Below are positions 1 to 8,523 of a DNA stretch of 64,000 nucleotides, piece by piece; position 1 is the stretch's first letter; every line of letters starts with the position of its first letter. This DNA comes from Arthrobacter sp. TMP15. Lineage in GTDB: Bacteria; Actinomycetota; Actinomycetes; Actinomycetales; Micrococcaceae. The stretch spans positions 1,860,001 to 1,924,000 of the forward strand of contig NZ_CP154262.1 in NCBI RefSeq assembly GCF_039529835.1, read 5' to 3'. The notes beneath the pieces are model-generated. The model saw nothing but the letters and a program-made list of their open reading frames with translations, had not been told where the DNA came from and made no database searches. The translations under genes and the position numbers were made by a program.

Positions 1-690
1 GAAGGGTGCGGCCACGGCGGCGATAACATCCCCTTCTGAGATGCCTAGCTGTTTGGCCAGAGCTGAGCTGACCACAATGTCCGAAGTGTCTGCTGGTGCC
101 GTACCGGATGCCAGCTTCGGCATCAGGAACGCCAACGTGTGGCCGTCTGCTTCCTGCAAAGTGGCTGTGGTGATGGAGGCAAGATCCACGTTTTCAATTA
201 CGCCCGCTCCCGCCTTGGCATCGTCCCCGGCCGTGAGATCAAGACCATTGGTGATCAACAGTTGGGGCGAGTTCCAGTACTGCTGCAACTGATTGCCCGC
301 CGGAAGGACTGCTCCCAATTCCGCCAAACCTGCGGGAACCTGACTGGTGTCATCCATCCACGGCCCCGGCGCGCCTTCTGGAATCTGGGCGAAGGGCATA
401 CCTGTTTGACTGACAGCAGTTGCCGTCACTTCTGCTTGCACACCGTCAGGGATGCCAGCCAAGGCAAGGTCGCGGCTGGGCACTGCGGACTGAGTCAGGA
501 CCGTCCCGCCGATCAATGCCGCAATGGGCAAGACGACCAGCAGAACAGCCAAGATGGTCCGAGCGCGGTGCCGTACGGCGTCGTATTGGGCAAGACGCAG
601 CACCGCAAGCCACGGATTGATCCATCGACCCAAGCGGCCGCTTGGCTTGTGCGCAGCAGAGACTTTTTCAATCGTATCCAGCGCGGTCAT
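1..690 (-). CDS. FtsX/MacB-type ABC transporter permease, 3' end cut by window edge
   Basis: Reading from 690 towards 1 gives about 230 residues of an N-terminal permease part with no stop before the window edge. After a polar start (MTALDTIEKVS) there is one hydrophobic segment at about residues 46-64 (TILAVLLVVLPIAALIGG), followed by a long extracytoplasmic stretch. This is the usual plan of MacB/FtsX-like permeases. The start codon overlaps the stop of the ATPase gene by ATGA (687-690), so the two are translationally coupled, and PadR lies upstream in the same operon. The complex probably exports a peptide or drug, or senses cell-envelope stress; the substrate cannot be told from sequence. 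Confidence 0.8.
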   Translation of the reverse strand, partial: MTALDTIEKVSAAHKPSGRLGRWINPWLAVLRLAQYDAVRHRARTILAVLLVVLPIAALIGGTVLTQSAVPSRDLALAGIPDGVQAEVTATAVSQTGMPFAQIPEGAPGPWMDDTSQVPAGLAELGAVLPAGNQLQQYWNSPQLLITNGLDLTAGDDAKAGAGVIENVDLASITTATLQEADGHTLAFLMPKLASGTAPADTSDIVVSSALAKQLGISEGDVIAAVAAPF

Positions 691-1427
691 CGGCTCTCCC
701 GGGCAAGCAGCATGGACGGATCCGAGGGCCCCGACTGGTCAATGACGCGGCCGTCACGCAGGAAAAGCGTGCGATCCGTCCAAGCCGCGAAACGGGCCTC
801 ATGCGTCACCATCAGCACAGCAGCGCCATTGTCCGCGCGGTCGCGGAGGACCTGCAAGATGGCTGTTCCCGTGGTGGAATCCAAAGCGCCTGTGGGCTCA
901 TCGGCCAGTAGCAGCCGGCGCGGACCCACTAGCGCCCGGGCAATCGCAACCCGCTGGGCCTGGCCGCCAGACATGCTCTCCGGACGTCTGTCGGCCAGCT
1001 CACCCACACCGGTTTCACCCAGCCGGGCGATGGCCTCCTGCCGCGCCTTCTTCCGAGACCAGCCATCGAGTTCGAGTGGGAAGGCCACATTCTCGGCTGC
1101 GGTCAGCGCTGGCAGCAGATTGAAATCTTGGAAGACATACCCCACGGAACGTCGTCGGATGACGGCACGCTGGGCAACGCTGAGGGTGGCAAGGTCGGTG
1201 TCTTCCACCAAGACCTGGCCTGACGTCGGGATATCAAGTCCACCCGCCAAATGCAGGAGTGTGGACTTGCCAGAGCCGGAGGGTCCCATGATGGCCACGA
1301 ATTCCCCGGGCACGATGGTGATATTCGCATCGGCTAGCGCCTGGACTTGACGCTCCCCTTCACCATGGCGCCTCGAGGCATTGCGTAGTTCAAGAATGGG
1401 AGCTCCGTTCAGGTTTTCCGGGATCAT
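687..1427 (-). CDS. ABC transporter ATP-binding protein (MacB/LolD type)
   Basis: A 246-residue ATPase with Walker A (GPSGSGKST, about residues 49-57), signature motif SGGQAQRVAIARAL (about 152-165) and Walker B followed by the D-loop region (LLLADEPTGALD). The long Q-loop region NLLPALTAAENVAFPLEL is typical of the MacB/LolD/FtsE export family. It lies between padR (start/stop overlap at 1424-1427) and the permease (ATGA overlap at 687-690), a compact three-gene operon. It should energise the FtsX-like permease in the cytoplasmic membrane. Confidence 0.92.
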   Translation of the reverse strand: MIPENLNGAPILELRNASRRHGEGERQVQALADANITIVPGEFVAIMGPSGSGKSTLLHLAGGLDIPTSGQVLVEDTDLATLSVAQRAVIRRRSVGYVFQDFNLLPALTAAENVAFPLELDGWSRKKARQEAIARLGETGVGELADRRPESMSGGQAQRVAIARALVGPRRLLLADEPTGALDSTTGTAILQVLRDRADNGAAVLMVTHEARFAAWTDRTLFLRDGRVIDQSGPSDPSMLLARESR

Positions 1428-2002
1428 CGTGCGCTCCGTGCTGCTGCCTTGGTGGCCGGGGCCTTGATATCCGTCTGAACCGGAGCCGCGGCCTTCGCCC
1501 TAACCAGCGTTTCCTCAACGTCGTCGAGCCAGCGCAATTCAGCCTCGGTGGTGAAGATGTGATTGTCCAGGACCAAACGCACGGCAATATCCGCGGCGTC
1601 CACACCGCGGCGGGCCTTGGTGATGTCGTGCAAAACCCGCAACGTTGCCGAACGCTGACGCTGCAACAGATCGACAATGTCCACACCCGGCACTGTCACG
1701 GCCAGGGCCAACTTGATCACGAGCTCATCGCGCCCCGGAGTCTCCCGAGGGACGGGGTTGTGCCACCAAGCGTGCACTTCCAAACGCCCGTTCTCCGTCA
1801 GTTGCCAGGGCTCCGGCTCACCAGCCAGAGCCACATCCTGTTCCACAAGACCGTCACGCTCGAGGCGCTGCAACGTTGTGGAGACCTGCCCGATGTTCAA
1901 CGGCCAGGTCTCACCCGTGGAGGCATCGAAGTCCTTCCGCAATTGGTACATGGTGGAAGGCTTCCACGAAAGCAGGGCGAGCAGGGCGTGTTTCACGGAC
2001 AA
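1424..2002 (-). CDS. PadR family transcriptional regulator
   Basis: A 192-residue protein beginning MSVKHALLALLSWKPSTMYQL, the classical PadR winged-helix start, with the conserved wing region (VSTTLQRLERDGLV) at about residues 40-53 and a helical C-terminal dimerisation part. It is the first gene of the operon with the ABC ATPase and permease. A 41-bp palindromic region at 2050-2090, just upstream of its start, is the probable operator, suggesting autorepression of the exporter operon and relief by a ligand. The C-terminus is rich in Ala/Lys. Confidence 0.9.
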   Translation of the reverse strand: MSVKHALLALLSWKPSTMYQLRKDFDASTGETWPLNIGQVSTTLQRLERDGLVEQDVALAGEPEPWQLTENGRLEVHAWWHNPVPRETPGRDELVIKLALAVTVPGVDIVDLLQRQRSATLRVLHDITKARRGVDAADIAVRLVLDNHIFTTEAELRWLDDVEETLVRAKAAAPVQTDIKAPATKAAARSAR

Positions 2003-2049
2003 GGCGTGACTCCTCGAGGCGGTCCAGTTTCTACGAAACCAAAGAAAAG

Positions 2050-2090
2050 GTTACTGAGTAATGGTTACACCGTAACGATTACTCAGTAAC
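2050..2090. promoter_or_regulatory. Palindromic operator upstream of padR-ABC operon
   Basis: The half sites GTTACTGAGTAA (2050-2061) and TTACTCAGTAAC (2079-2090) are exact reverse complements, and between them lies a second small palindrome GTTACACCGTAAC (2064-2076). Four GTTAC/GTAAC boxes in 41 bp next to a PadR gene strongly suggest the PadR binding site. The DNA from here to 2278 shows no gene. Confidence 0.75.
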
Positions 2091-2278
2091 TACACAATTG
2101 TGACGCGCACTTTCCTTTTCGATCTCGTAACCATCCATGCCCCCAAATCGAATCAGTGCACCACCGGGCCGCTCCTCCGATGGAGTAGCCGTCGACTGGC
2201 GCTTATAGGAGGCACCATCCTCTGACGGGTGACACCAGACTTTCGGGAACTGTTTTTAACTTCGAAAATGAATCCCGC

Positions 2279-2308
2279 CTGCCCCGTTGACCGTTACTTC
2301 AGTGGTTC
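2279..2308 (+). repeat. Cassette site 0 (left-most recognised, degenerate)
   Basis: The core GTT is at 2293-2295. The sequence is poor by eye, but its right arm (ACTTCAGTGGTTCACTC) is complementary to the end arm of the same cassette at site 1 (GAGTGTCCCGCAGAAG), which is the rule seen along the whole array. It marks the probable left edge of the array. Confidence 0.55.
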
Positions 2309-3005
2309 ACTCGCCCTGACCGTGCACCGGCCTAGCGTTCACCGGGGGTAATCCAACCTCTTGGACGGTGTGGCCGCTACAGGCCGTCTTAGTCACGTTG
2401 GCCCGATCGATGCGCGACACGGTAAACCATCGCATTGCGTTACGCAGTCGGCACCAGCCAATGAGATACCACTGGCCGTTCGTGGAGGCGAACAGCACCG
2501 GCTCGACGTCGCGGGTGGTCATGGCGCCATCTTTCGAAGTGTAGCGAATGCGAACTACGCGCTGCTCGGCCATCGCCTCTTCCAAAGCTGACTTTGTTGC
2601 GCGCGAAGACGAAGGAGCTGAGTTGACCCAGACACGTTGGGCTAATTCGTCAGCTCCTTCTCGGGTTCTGGGATCGAGGACGTCCAGGATCTTCTGGATA
2701 CCGCTGGCTGCCAGATCTGCGTAGGGGGCGTCGGGGGCAGCGGACACTGCCGCCATGAGCGCCACGGCCTGCGCTGGGGACAAGCTGACAGGCGGTAGGG
2801 ACGCGCCGTCAGCTAGTCCGTAGCCCCCGCCAGGGCCTGGGCGCGACCATAGAAGCGCCCCGCTGTTCTCTAACGCATCGAGGTCCCTCTTGACCGTGCG
2901 CACGGATACCTCGAACTCTCTCGCCAACCGTTCGGTGGACACCCCCCGCGCGCCGCTGCGGCGCAACATCTCAGTTAGAGCATGAAGGCGTTCGGTGCGC
3001 TTCAC
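2307..3005 (-). CDS. YafY-type HTH/WYL-domain transcriptional regulator
   Basis: A 232-residue protein with an N-terminal HTH_11 domain (RTERLHALTEMLRRSG, then VSTERLAREFEVSVRTVKRDLDAL) and a C-terminal WYL domain (about residues 140-215: VVRIRYTSKDG..., then GQWYLIGWCRLRNAMRWF). WYL regulators of this type sense small ligands and often control the divergent neighbour, here the alpha/beta hydrolase. A GTG start at 3005 gives the canonical family N-terminus. Its 3' end runs into site 0, so it and the hydrolase form one two-gene cassette (about 2294-4025). Confidence 0.88.
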   Translation of the reverse strand: MKRTERLHALTEMLRRSGARGVSTERLAREFEVSVRTVKRDLDALENSGALLWSRPGPGGGYGLADGASLPPVSLSPAQAVALMAAVSAAPDAPYADLAASGIQKILDVLDPRTREGADELAQRVWVNSAPSSSRATKSALEEAMAEQRVVRIRYTSKDGAMTTRDVEPVLFASTNGQWYLIGWCRLRNAMRWFTVSRIDRANVTKTACSGHTVQEVGLPPVNARPVHGQGE

Positions 3006-3078
3006 AGTTCAGGCCCAAATGAATTCATGACATAAATAGTGACACACCCTTGTCCGAAGGGCCTGCGAGAGTTGTGAC
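3006..3078. promoter_or_regulatory. Divergent promoter region, WYL regulator / hydrolase
   Basis: A 73-bp intergenic space between divergent starts. It contains the palindrome ATGAATTCAT and a second inverted element CCCTTGTCCGAAGGG (near 3047-3061), either of which could be the regulator's operator. Individual -35/-10 boxes are not clear. Confidence 0.4.
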
Positions 3079-3810
3079 ATGACAACTACTAAGCGCAGCC
3101 CAACCATTATTCTTATCGCCGGCCACTGGCTGGGGGCCTGGGCGTGGGATGAGGTCCTTGAGCACTTGAAAACCGCCCACTCTAATGCAATCGCTATGAC
3201 ACTTCCTGGTCTTGACGCGGATGATCCTGAACGTGCGACGAAGACTCTCGATGACCAGGTGGAAGCGATCCTGGGCGTCATTTCTCAACAAGGGGATCAG
3301 CCCGTGATTCTCGTCGCCCACAGTGGGGCTAACGCCCCCGTCAGCCTCGTCATGGACCGGCACCCTGAGCTTGTCCACCGGGTAGTTTGGGTCGACTCCG
3401 GCCCTGTGGCGGCGGGCAATATCTCCGCTCCCGATTTCTCCGTTGAGGTGAATGAGCTGCCGCTGCCGCCGTTCGATGTGCTCGCGCAACAGGCGAGTCT
3501 CGAAGGCCTGAGTGAAGAGACCCTCGAACGTTTTCGGGCTTTTGCCGTCCCTGAGCCCGGCCCAGTGCTTCGTCAGCCCGTCGAGCTCACTAACGAGGCC
3601 CGCAGCAGCATCCCGGCCACCCTGGTGTGCTGCTCGATCTCAAGCAAACAGGTGATGGAGCTGGTCCAAGCAGGCCATCCCATGTTTGCCGAAGTCGCGA
3701 ACCTCGAACGCCTCGACAGCATCGATCTCCCCACAGGGCACTGGCCTATGTGGAGCCGACCCCTCGACCTTGCCAAAGCCATTCACTCAACGGCTTCAAG
3801 AGGCAACTAA
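3079..3810 (+). CDS. Alpha/beta hydrolase
   Basis: A 243-residue alpha/beta-fold hydrolase. The oxyanion-hole segment LIAGHWLGAWAWDEVLEHL is at about residues 12-30, the nucleophile elbow VAHSGANAP (Ser at about 83) fits the Sm-X-S-X-G-like pattern, and the C-terminal TGHWPMW supplies the catalytic His. The family includes esterases and carbon-carbon hydrolases of the salicylate-esterase-like group; the substrate is unknown. It is divergently transcribed from the WYL regulator, probably under its control, and travels with it as one cassette. Confidence 0.85.
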   Translation: MTTTKRSPTIILIAGHWLGAWAWDEVLEHLKTAHSNAIAMTLPGLDADDPERATKTLDDQVEAILGVISQQGDQPVILVAHSGANAPVSLVMDRHPELVHRVVWVDSGPVAAGNISAPDFSVEVNELPLPPFDVLAQQASLEGLSEETLERFRAFAVPEPGPVLRQPVELTNEARSSIPATLVCCSISSKQVMELVQAGHPMFAEVANLERLDSIDLPTGHWPMWSRPLDLAKAIHSTASRGN

Positions 3811-3827
3811 AAAAGCAAGTAACAAGA

Positions 3828-3869
3828 GATGGGAGAGGGCCAGCTGAATGCGGCTGGCCCTCTCCCATC
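3828..3869 (+). terminator. Strong hairpin after the hydrolase gene
   Basis: A perfect 17-bp stem GATGGGAGAGGGCCAGC / GCTGGCCCTCTCCCATC with an 8-nt loop. No U-run follows on this strand, so termination may be rho-assisted or the hairpin may stabilise the mRNA. The rest of 3870-4011 shows nothing recognisable. Confidence 0.6.
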
Positions 3870-4011
3870 TCGCAGAACATGCACGGCCGCAGAGTTGAGC
3901 GTCGGTAAGGATAGAGCCCGCAAGGCCGAGGCTACGCTGTTGACGTCGTCATTAGTGGGTGGAAGCAGGAGGCTACCCGCAATTATGCCTGGTCCCGTTC
4001 AGTCGAATGAG

Positions 4012-4041
4012 TGTCCCGCAGAAGGTTCCCCCTACGGAAAC
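4012..4041 (+). repeat. Cassette site 1
   Basis: TGTCCCGCAGAAGGTTCCCC then CTACGGAAACC; core GTT at 4025-4027. One of the clearest examples of the site, with left arm GTCCCGCA. Confidence 0.85.
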
Positions 4042-4122
4042 CCGCTCTGGCCGAGTATCACCCAGGATCCAGCTTCAGTTCCAACAGTGAAAGCAGCACG
4101 GTGATGGTCCCTCTTCGGGTGT

Positions 4123-4581
4123 CTATCGCAGCAAGAGCTCCATGGCCAAGACGCTGGGTTCCGCTGACGTTGGAGCAGTTCTGAATCCGATTCGCTCATA
4201 TGTGCGAATGGCGGGCGAATTTCCGGCGATGACATTTAGCGTGATCCGGGAGGCTCCTAGTGCTTGAGCCTTGGCCACGGCCAGTGCGACGAGAAGCCCG
4301 GCGAGCCCTTGACCTCGTTGTGCTGGATTGATGATGACCCGACCTATCCGGAATGTCTCGCCGTGCTGGGTGAGATCGAAATGGCCTACAGGTTTGCCGT
4401 TGCTGTCGCTCGCGCCAATCCATGCACTGAGGTTCGGGTCGCTCTCCATCTCTGAGAGCTTCTTTGTCGATAGTGGCCACGTCAATCGTGAGCCAGTGAA
4501 TAGGTAGAGAGCCGCAGCATCAGGTACCCATCCAACTATCGTGTCGAGATCAGCTTCTTTTCGCTGCCGTATGGAGATCAT
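4123..4581 (-). CDS. GNAT family N-acetyltransferase
   Basis: A 152-residue GNAT protein. Motif A with the acetyl-CoA pyrophosphate loop is visible as VIINPAQRGQGLAGLLVALA (about residues 86-105), followed by motif B (NSPAIRTYERIGFR). The length is typical of single-domain GNATs. It is the only gene of cassette 4026-4621 and runs against the site orientation, so it must have its own promoter between 4582 and 4608. Substrate unknown; GNATs of this kind acetylate antibiotics, small amines or protein N-termini. Confidence 0.85.
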   Translation of the reverse strand: MISIRQRKEADLDTIVGWVPDAAALYLFTGSRLTWPLSTKKLSEMESDPNLSAWIGASDSNGKPVGHFDLTQHGETFRIGRVIINPAQRGQGLAGLLVALAVAKAQALGASRITLNVIAGNSPAIRTYERIGFRTAPTSAEPSVLAMELLLR

Positions 4582-4607
4582 AGATAAAGTCTCACACAGA
4601 GCTTCAA

Positions 4608-4636
4608 GCGCCCTTATGCCGTTACCCTACGAACAG
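4608..4636 (+). repeat. Cassette site 2
   Basis: CGCCCTTATGCC-GTTACCC-TACGAACAG; core GTT at 4621-4623. Homology with the cassette at 44166 begins exactly here. Confidence 0.75.
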
Positions 4637-4768
4637 TGCCGTCTGTGTTGGCGCCTTGTGAAATTATCAGCCGAGCATCTCTGACAAATCAGACCAGTGG
4701 CCACCACTCCTGATATCTATGGACTCGAGGCCTGAACATGACACACCTCGCCCAGCTATGATGTCAGG

Positions 4769-5389
4769 ATGGGCGAAGATATCATGGGTCTGGCAAGGTC
4801 AGGATGGGCCACTCAGGCGCGCGATTTCATCCCGGCAACGCATCGCGGCCTACCGATGCTGCGCCTTTACCTCCCATTTCGAGACCCCGCTCTCGAGTAC
4901 GGGAAAGACATTGTGCGATGGTCCCAGTACGTCGCGGTAGAAGATCATTCTGCCTCGCTGGATTGGTTTGAAGCGACCGCACGCATAGCCGAGGAAAAGC
5001 CTTCCATTCGCGGCCTTGTTTCCTGCATGGGCGAGTTGGATGAAGAAACCGTCAATGCCCTTCGTGATGCGATTGGCGTTGTCGAGCTCCAATGTCTCCG
5101 TTGGATGGGCTACGCCGAAGCACCGCACACCAGCTCCCCAAGGCGAGTATTCGGGGAGGAATACTTCGAGGCGCACCTCAGTCCTGACGATGTGCGGGCT
5201 GGACGAAGGGTTCCAGAGTTCGCGTGGGACACCGACGGGCGCCTCGCATGGGGTGGTCGTCTATACCCAGATTCGTTGATCGTGGCTGCCGAGCTACCAA
5301 TCTTTCGGCAACTGATAAACGATCCCCGAATTGATACTGCGTCGGTGAGAGCTGATAGAGACGACCTGCCGCCAAGCGCGGGCGATTGA
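4769..5389 (+). CDS. Unrecognised conserved protein, copy 1 of a duplicated cassette gene
   Basis: A 206-residue soluble protein with no recognised domain. Notable features are a LYLPFRDPALEYGKDIVRWSQ block (about residues 32-52), an acidic central part (SCMGELDEETVNALRDAIGVV) and a C-terminal LYPDSLIVAAELPIFRQLINDPR block. A highly similar protein is encoded at 44313-44933, and the surrounding non-coding DNA is also conserved from site to site, so the whole cassette was duplicated or acquired twice. The conserved leader ends TGATGTCAGGATG. The reading frame is well preserved between the copies, which argues for selection. Confidence 0.75.
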   Translation: MGEDIMGLARSGWATQARDFIPATHRGLPMLRLYLPFRDPALEYGKDIVRWSQYVAVEDHSASLDWFEATARIAEEKPSIRGLVSCMGELDEETVNALRDAIGVVELQCLRWMGYAEAPHTSSPRRVFGEEYFEAHLSPDDVRAGRRVPEFAWDTDGRLAWGGRLYPDSLIVAAELPIFRQLINDPRIDTASVRADRDDLPPSAGD

Positions 5390-5423
5390 CGGGTTGCCCG
5401 CTGACGGGTCCACTGGATATCGC

Positions 5424-5452
5424 TGCACCGCAGGGGGTTGCGCATGCGGCAC
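5424..5452 (+). repeat. Cassette site 3
   Basis: TGCACCGCAGGGG-GTT-GCGCATGCGGCACG; core at 5437-5439. Homology with the paralogous cassette at 44 kb ends at this GTT. Confidence 0.75.
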
Positions 5453-5525
5453 GGTAGAGGATGCCGCGCTAGTGAGTCATGGCCGATGGTGGAACTAGCT
5501 GCCGGGTCCCTGTTTGTAGAATCGA

Positions 5526-6464
5526 ATGATGGTGTTGAGATCAATAACCGTTGAAGTTCAGGCGTGGAGTGTTAGCGTGCTCGGGCACGGCACCCTCACA
5601 GCACAACATGTCGAAGCTGGCGGTCAAATGTCTCACCAGTTCCGCTACGACTCCGATGAACAAGACACTGTCGCCGTCAAAGTCCGGTCTGATTCTACCG
5701 ACAGGATCAGTCGATGCCTTCAAATTCAGCGCATTGCAGCGGATGCCGGCTTCCCGTGCGCGCGGCCACTGACAGGAGCTGACCTCCTCGAACCGGGTTT
5801 AGTGATCAGTGCTGAGACATGGCTTCCTGGCGGTGAAATGCACACCGGTGGAGAAGTTTCCTTTGCTGACCGGTCCGCCAAACTCTTGGCGGAGCTGATG
5901 GAGATTCTTCAATCACAGTCCCCGACCGGGCTTGGCGCACCGCCGCCGTGGATGCACTGGAATCCTCCAACGGGCGGCTTGTGGCCACCAAATCCAGTGG
6001 TAGACGCCCTGGACCAAGACCTAGTACCTGAGCACGTGCATGCTATTGCTCGTACCGTATCGCAACGACTGGCTCAAGGACGTCTACCCCTAGTTGTTGG
6101 GCACGGTGACTGGGAGAGCCAAAATCTTCGCTGGCAAGAGGGCCTCCCATGGGCGGTTCACGATTGGGATAGCCTCGTCGCCCTCCCGGAAGCGACCATT
6201 GTCGGTGCAGCATCCGGCGCCTTTGCCAGCACCGCCATCCCAACGCTGGCAACCATCGAAAGCTCGGAAAAATTCATCGACTCCTACCAGCAGGCGCGTG
6301 GTCGGCAGTTTTCCCAGGAAGAGCGTGAGGCTGTCTGGGCCGCGAGCCTGTGGCCTGCACTCCATAACGCCCGAGGTGAAAGTCTCTTCCAATCCCCGCC
6401 GGTAGCACTGGATGCGCTCATGTGGCAGGCACCGGAACGGCTCCGACGCGCAGGCGTCCCGTAG
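5526..6464 (+). CDS. Aminoglycoside phosphotransferase / choline kinase-fold protein
   Basis: A 312-residue protein of the APH/CHK kinase superfamily. The Brenner-type catalytic loop VVGHGDWESQNLRW (about residues 190-203; H-G-D...N) is followed by the metal-binding WAVHDWDSLVALPEA (DxD). The N-lobe contains the likely ATP-binding Lys in TVAVKVRSD. It could phosphorylate an aminoglycoside, a macrolide or a small alcohol; the family is too broad to decide. Its TAG stop (6462-6464) lies inside the left arm of site 4. It is the single gene of its cassette, in site orientation. Confidence 0.8.
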   Translation: MMVLRSITVEVQAWSVSVLGHGTLTAQHVEAGGQMSHQFRYDSDEQDTVAVKVRSDSTDRISRCLQIQRIAADAGFPCARPLTGADLLEPGLVISAETWLPGGEMHTGGEVSFADRSAKLLAELMEILQSQSPTGLGAPPPWMHWNPPTGGLWPPNPVVDALDQDLVPEHVHAIARTVSQRLAQGRLPLVVGHGDWESQNLRWQEGLPWAVHDWDSLVALPEATIVGAASGAFASTAIPTLATIESSEKFIDSYQQARGRQFSQEEREAVWAASLWPALHNARGESLFQSPPVALDALMWQAPERLRRAGVP

Positions 6465-6484
6465 AACGTTCCCCACTGGAACTG
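6455..6484 (+). repeat. Cassette site 4
   Basis: CGTCCCGTAGAAC-GTTCC-CCACTGGAACTGG; core GTT at 6468-6470. The left arm supplies the stop codon of the preceding gene. Confidence 0.8.
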
Positions 6485-6586
6485 GGCGGGGTGACACAAT
6501 GTCCGCGTGTGAGGACTTACAGATTCAGCAAACTCCATGGCCCTTGGTAAGTTGGCCATAGCACCATTAACCGCGAAAGGTCTCTA

Positions 6587-7063
6587 ATGCCGCGCCCTCT
6601 CTCGATCGAACTGCGCCCGTTTCACGCATCTGACACGGCATTCTTCGCGGGGATGGCCTCCGATGAACGGGTGACCCGCTTCATCGGGGACGGGCAGCCT
6701 TGGGAGCAACAAACCATCCAGGACCGTGTAAGCGCAGCGCTGCGGCAGGATCTGCTCGACATCGTCGGCGCAACGCGCTGGTACCTGGCCACAGAAGCAA
6801 ATGAATCTGTCGGCATCGTGGTCTCCTCCCGCAAGGACGACGGCGTCGAGGTTGGCTACTGGGTATCGCCGGAAAATTGGGGCCGCGGCATCGCCGGGGC
6901 CATGGTCGATGGCGCTCTAGCCAGTATTCCTAAGGACTACGGAACCAGTCAGCTTATAGCTCGCGTGGACCAGGCCAACGCCGCCTCTGCGAAGCTGCTC
7001 ACCCGCCGTGGATTCCAGCTCAGCTCCAACCACGATGGGCTTAACCTCTACACTCTGGCGTAG
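6587..7063 (+). CDS. GNAT family N-acetyltransferase
   Basis: A 158-residue GNAT protein. Motif A reads YWVSPENWGRGIAGAMVDGAL (about residues 87-107) and motif B reads NAASAKLLTRRGFQ. The start (SIELRPFHASDTAFFAGM) matches the RimJ-like Acetyltransf_3 pattern. The substrate is unknown. It is in site orientation, followed by a degenerate candidate site at 7112 and then the PhzF gene. Confidence 0.85.
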   Translation: MPRPLSIELRPFHASDTAFFAGMASDERVTRFIGDGQPWEQQTIQDRVSAALRQDLLDIVGATRWYLATEANESVGIVVSSRKDDGVEVGYWVSPENWGRGIAGAMVDGALASIPKDYGTSQLIARVDQANAASAKLLTRRGFQLSSNHDGLNLYTLA

Positions 7064-7111
7064 CGATCAAACCCGACCAAGCCAAGGCGAGAGACAGAAG
7101 CGCACTCTCCC

Positions 7112-7140
7112 TTTCACGGTGGACGTTCAAAGATCAGCCC
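7112..7140 (+). repeat. Possible degenerate cassette site between GNAT and PhzF genes
   Basis: CTTTCACGGTGGAC-GTTC-AAAGATCAGCC. The left arm is loosely complementary to the start arm after site 4. Without this site the GNAT and PhzF genes would form one two-gene cassette. Confidence 0.3.
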
Positions 7141-7246
7141 TCTCCAGCACCCTCAGGGACTTGTTCTCCGCTATGCGCTTGACGGAACGCAGCGGATGCC
7201 ATCTCGTCTAGGCAACATATACGTTCGGACACAAAAGGAAGAAACC

Positions 7247-8134
7247 ATGCACAGCAACTCAACATCAACCCCCTCCGGAGGTAAGTTAGATCCTCGCGAT
7301 CGTTACCTTAAGGTTCCCCTTGTGCAGATCGACGCCTTTGCTGATGCCCTCTTCAATGGCAACCCGGCTGCCGTCATGCCCCTGCCCCAATGGCTACCGG
7401 ACGGGGTACTCCAACAAGCAGCAGAAGAAAATAACCTCTCCGAGACGGCATTCCTAGTGAAGGCCCTGCCCAACGGAGTCCAGGCACCAGAGCCCGCCCA
7501 TCCGGCATACCATTTGCGCTGGTTCACCCCTGCCGTCGAAGTCAATTTGTGCGGGCACGCGACCATGGCCGCAGCTTCCTACCTGTTTGACGACGAGCAC
7601 CCCGAGGCTAAGGAGCTGCAGTTCTACACTCGCAGCGGCTGGCTCTCGGTGACCCGCTCCACCGACGGGCAATACACTATGGACTTCCCCTCCGAAATTC
7701 CCGTGCCGGTGGCAATTGAACCCACCTTAGCCAAGGCGCTTGGTGTCCCCGTGGTTGAGGCTCTACAAGCTACCGACCTGATCTATATGGTTGAGGACGC
7801 CCAAACCGTGATCGATCTTTCCCCGGACCTCGCGGTTCTGGCCGCACTGCCGGTTCGCGGGATGATTGTCACCGCTCCGGGCACCGGAACCGAATATGAT
7901 GTGGTCTCCCGCTGGTTCGGTGGTGAAGCGGGCGTCTCCGAGGACCCTGTCACCGGCTCCGCCCACTGCCAGCTCGCTCCGCTATGGGCCGAACGACTCG
8001 GCAAGAATGAAATGATCGCTCGCCAGGCATCAGCCCGGGGCGGAACAGTGCGGATCAACTTCGAAGGTGAGCGCACCTTACTGACGGGTCGCTGTGTGCG
8101 CTTCATGGAAGGCAGCGCCTTCCTTCCTCGCTGA
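7247..8134 (+). CDS. PhzF family phenazine biosynthesis-like isomerase/epimerase
   Basis: A 295-residue PhzF-fold protein (chosen start MHSNSTSTPSGG, preceded by AAAGGAAG; an upstream in-frame GTG/ATG region lacks a Shine-Dalgarno). PhzF hallmarks are VPLVQIDAFADALFNGNPAAV near the N-terminus, the catalytic Glu in NNLSETAFLV, NLCGHATMAAA, and a C-terminal VSEDPVTGSAHC. Members act as isomerases or epimerases on small metabolites; most are uncharacterised. It ends about 95 bp before site 5. Confidence 0.88.
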   Translation: MHSNSTSTPSGGKLDPRDRYLKVPLVQIDAFADALFNGNPAAVMPLPQWLPDGVLQQAAEENNLSETAFLVKALPNGVQAPEPAHPAYHLRWFTPAVEVNLCGHATMAAASYLFDDEHPEAKELQFYTRSGWLSVTRSTDGQYTMDFPSEIPVPVAIEPTLAKALGVPVVEALQATDLIYMVEDAQTVIDLSPDLAVLAALPVRGMIVTAPGTGTEYDVVSRWFGGEAGVSEDPVTGSAHCQLAPLWAERLGKNEMIARQASARGGTVRINFEGERTLLTGRCVRFMEGSAFLPR

Positions 8135-8226
8135 ATCCCACGTCTCAGGCCAGACCTCGATGGTTGGCGTGAGGCGAGCCACACGATTCGTCTGCCCCAT
8201 CAGCAACACCCGTATGCATAGTGATT

Positions 8227-8256
8227 CGTCCCGCAGAACGTTCCTCATTGGGACGA
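8227..8256 (+). repeat. Cassette site 5
   Basis: CGTCCCGCAGAAC-GTTCC-TCATTGGGACGAG; core GTT at 8240-8242. The right side is shared with site 41 (49622), the left side is not. Confidence 0.85.
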
Positions 8257-8361
8257 GAGTTAAGCCCACTGACCACTTCATCAGTACGCCCACATGCAAG
8301 TCGACGCCATTGATGAGCGAACCGCTTTCGATGCAGCTGCCGGATCTGACAGAGTGAGTCC

Positions 8362-8523
8362 ATGGATAACACTTTGTTGCTCGTCGTTCTGATTCTCATC
8401 GTGCTGTTTGCGAGCATCAGCATTGTTGGTGCGTTGCATCGGATTCGTAACGCGAGTGAAAAAGCACTCGCCATTCTGGAAAGTCAGACCGCTCGGCAGA
8501 ACACGGACAACTCGTCCCGGTGA
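8362..8523 (+). CDS. Small single-span membrane protein, 53 aa, copy 1
   Basis: ATG GAT AAC at 8362 opens a 53-codon frame: a hydrophobic helix LLLVVLILIVLFASISIVGA (residues 5-24), then a basic and amphipathic tail with RIRNASEKALAILESQ. The TGA stop lies within the left arm of site 6. A nearly identical gene sits at 49757-49918 (MDITLLL...), in a cassette homologous over its full length. Conservation of the frame in both copies supports coding. Function unknown; topology would be N-out or N-in with a cytoplasmic tail. Confidence 0.7.
   Translation: MDNTLLLVVLILIVLFASISIVGALHRIRNASEKALAILESQTARQNTDNSSR

Noticed and set aside
139-1350. Long plus-strand open frame opposite the ABC genes
   Set aside because: It is the antisense shadow of the permease and ATPase; composition and lack of motifs mark it as non-coding.
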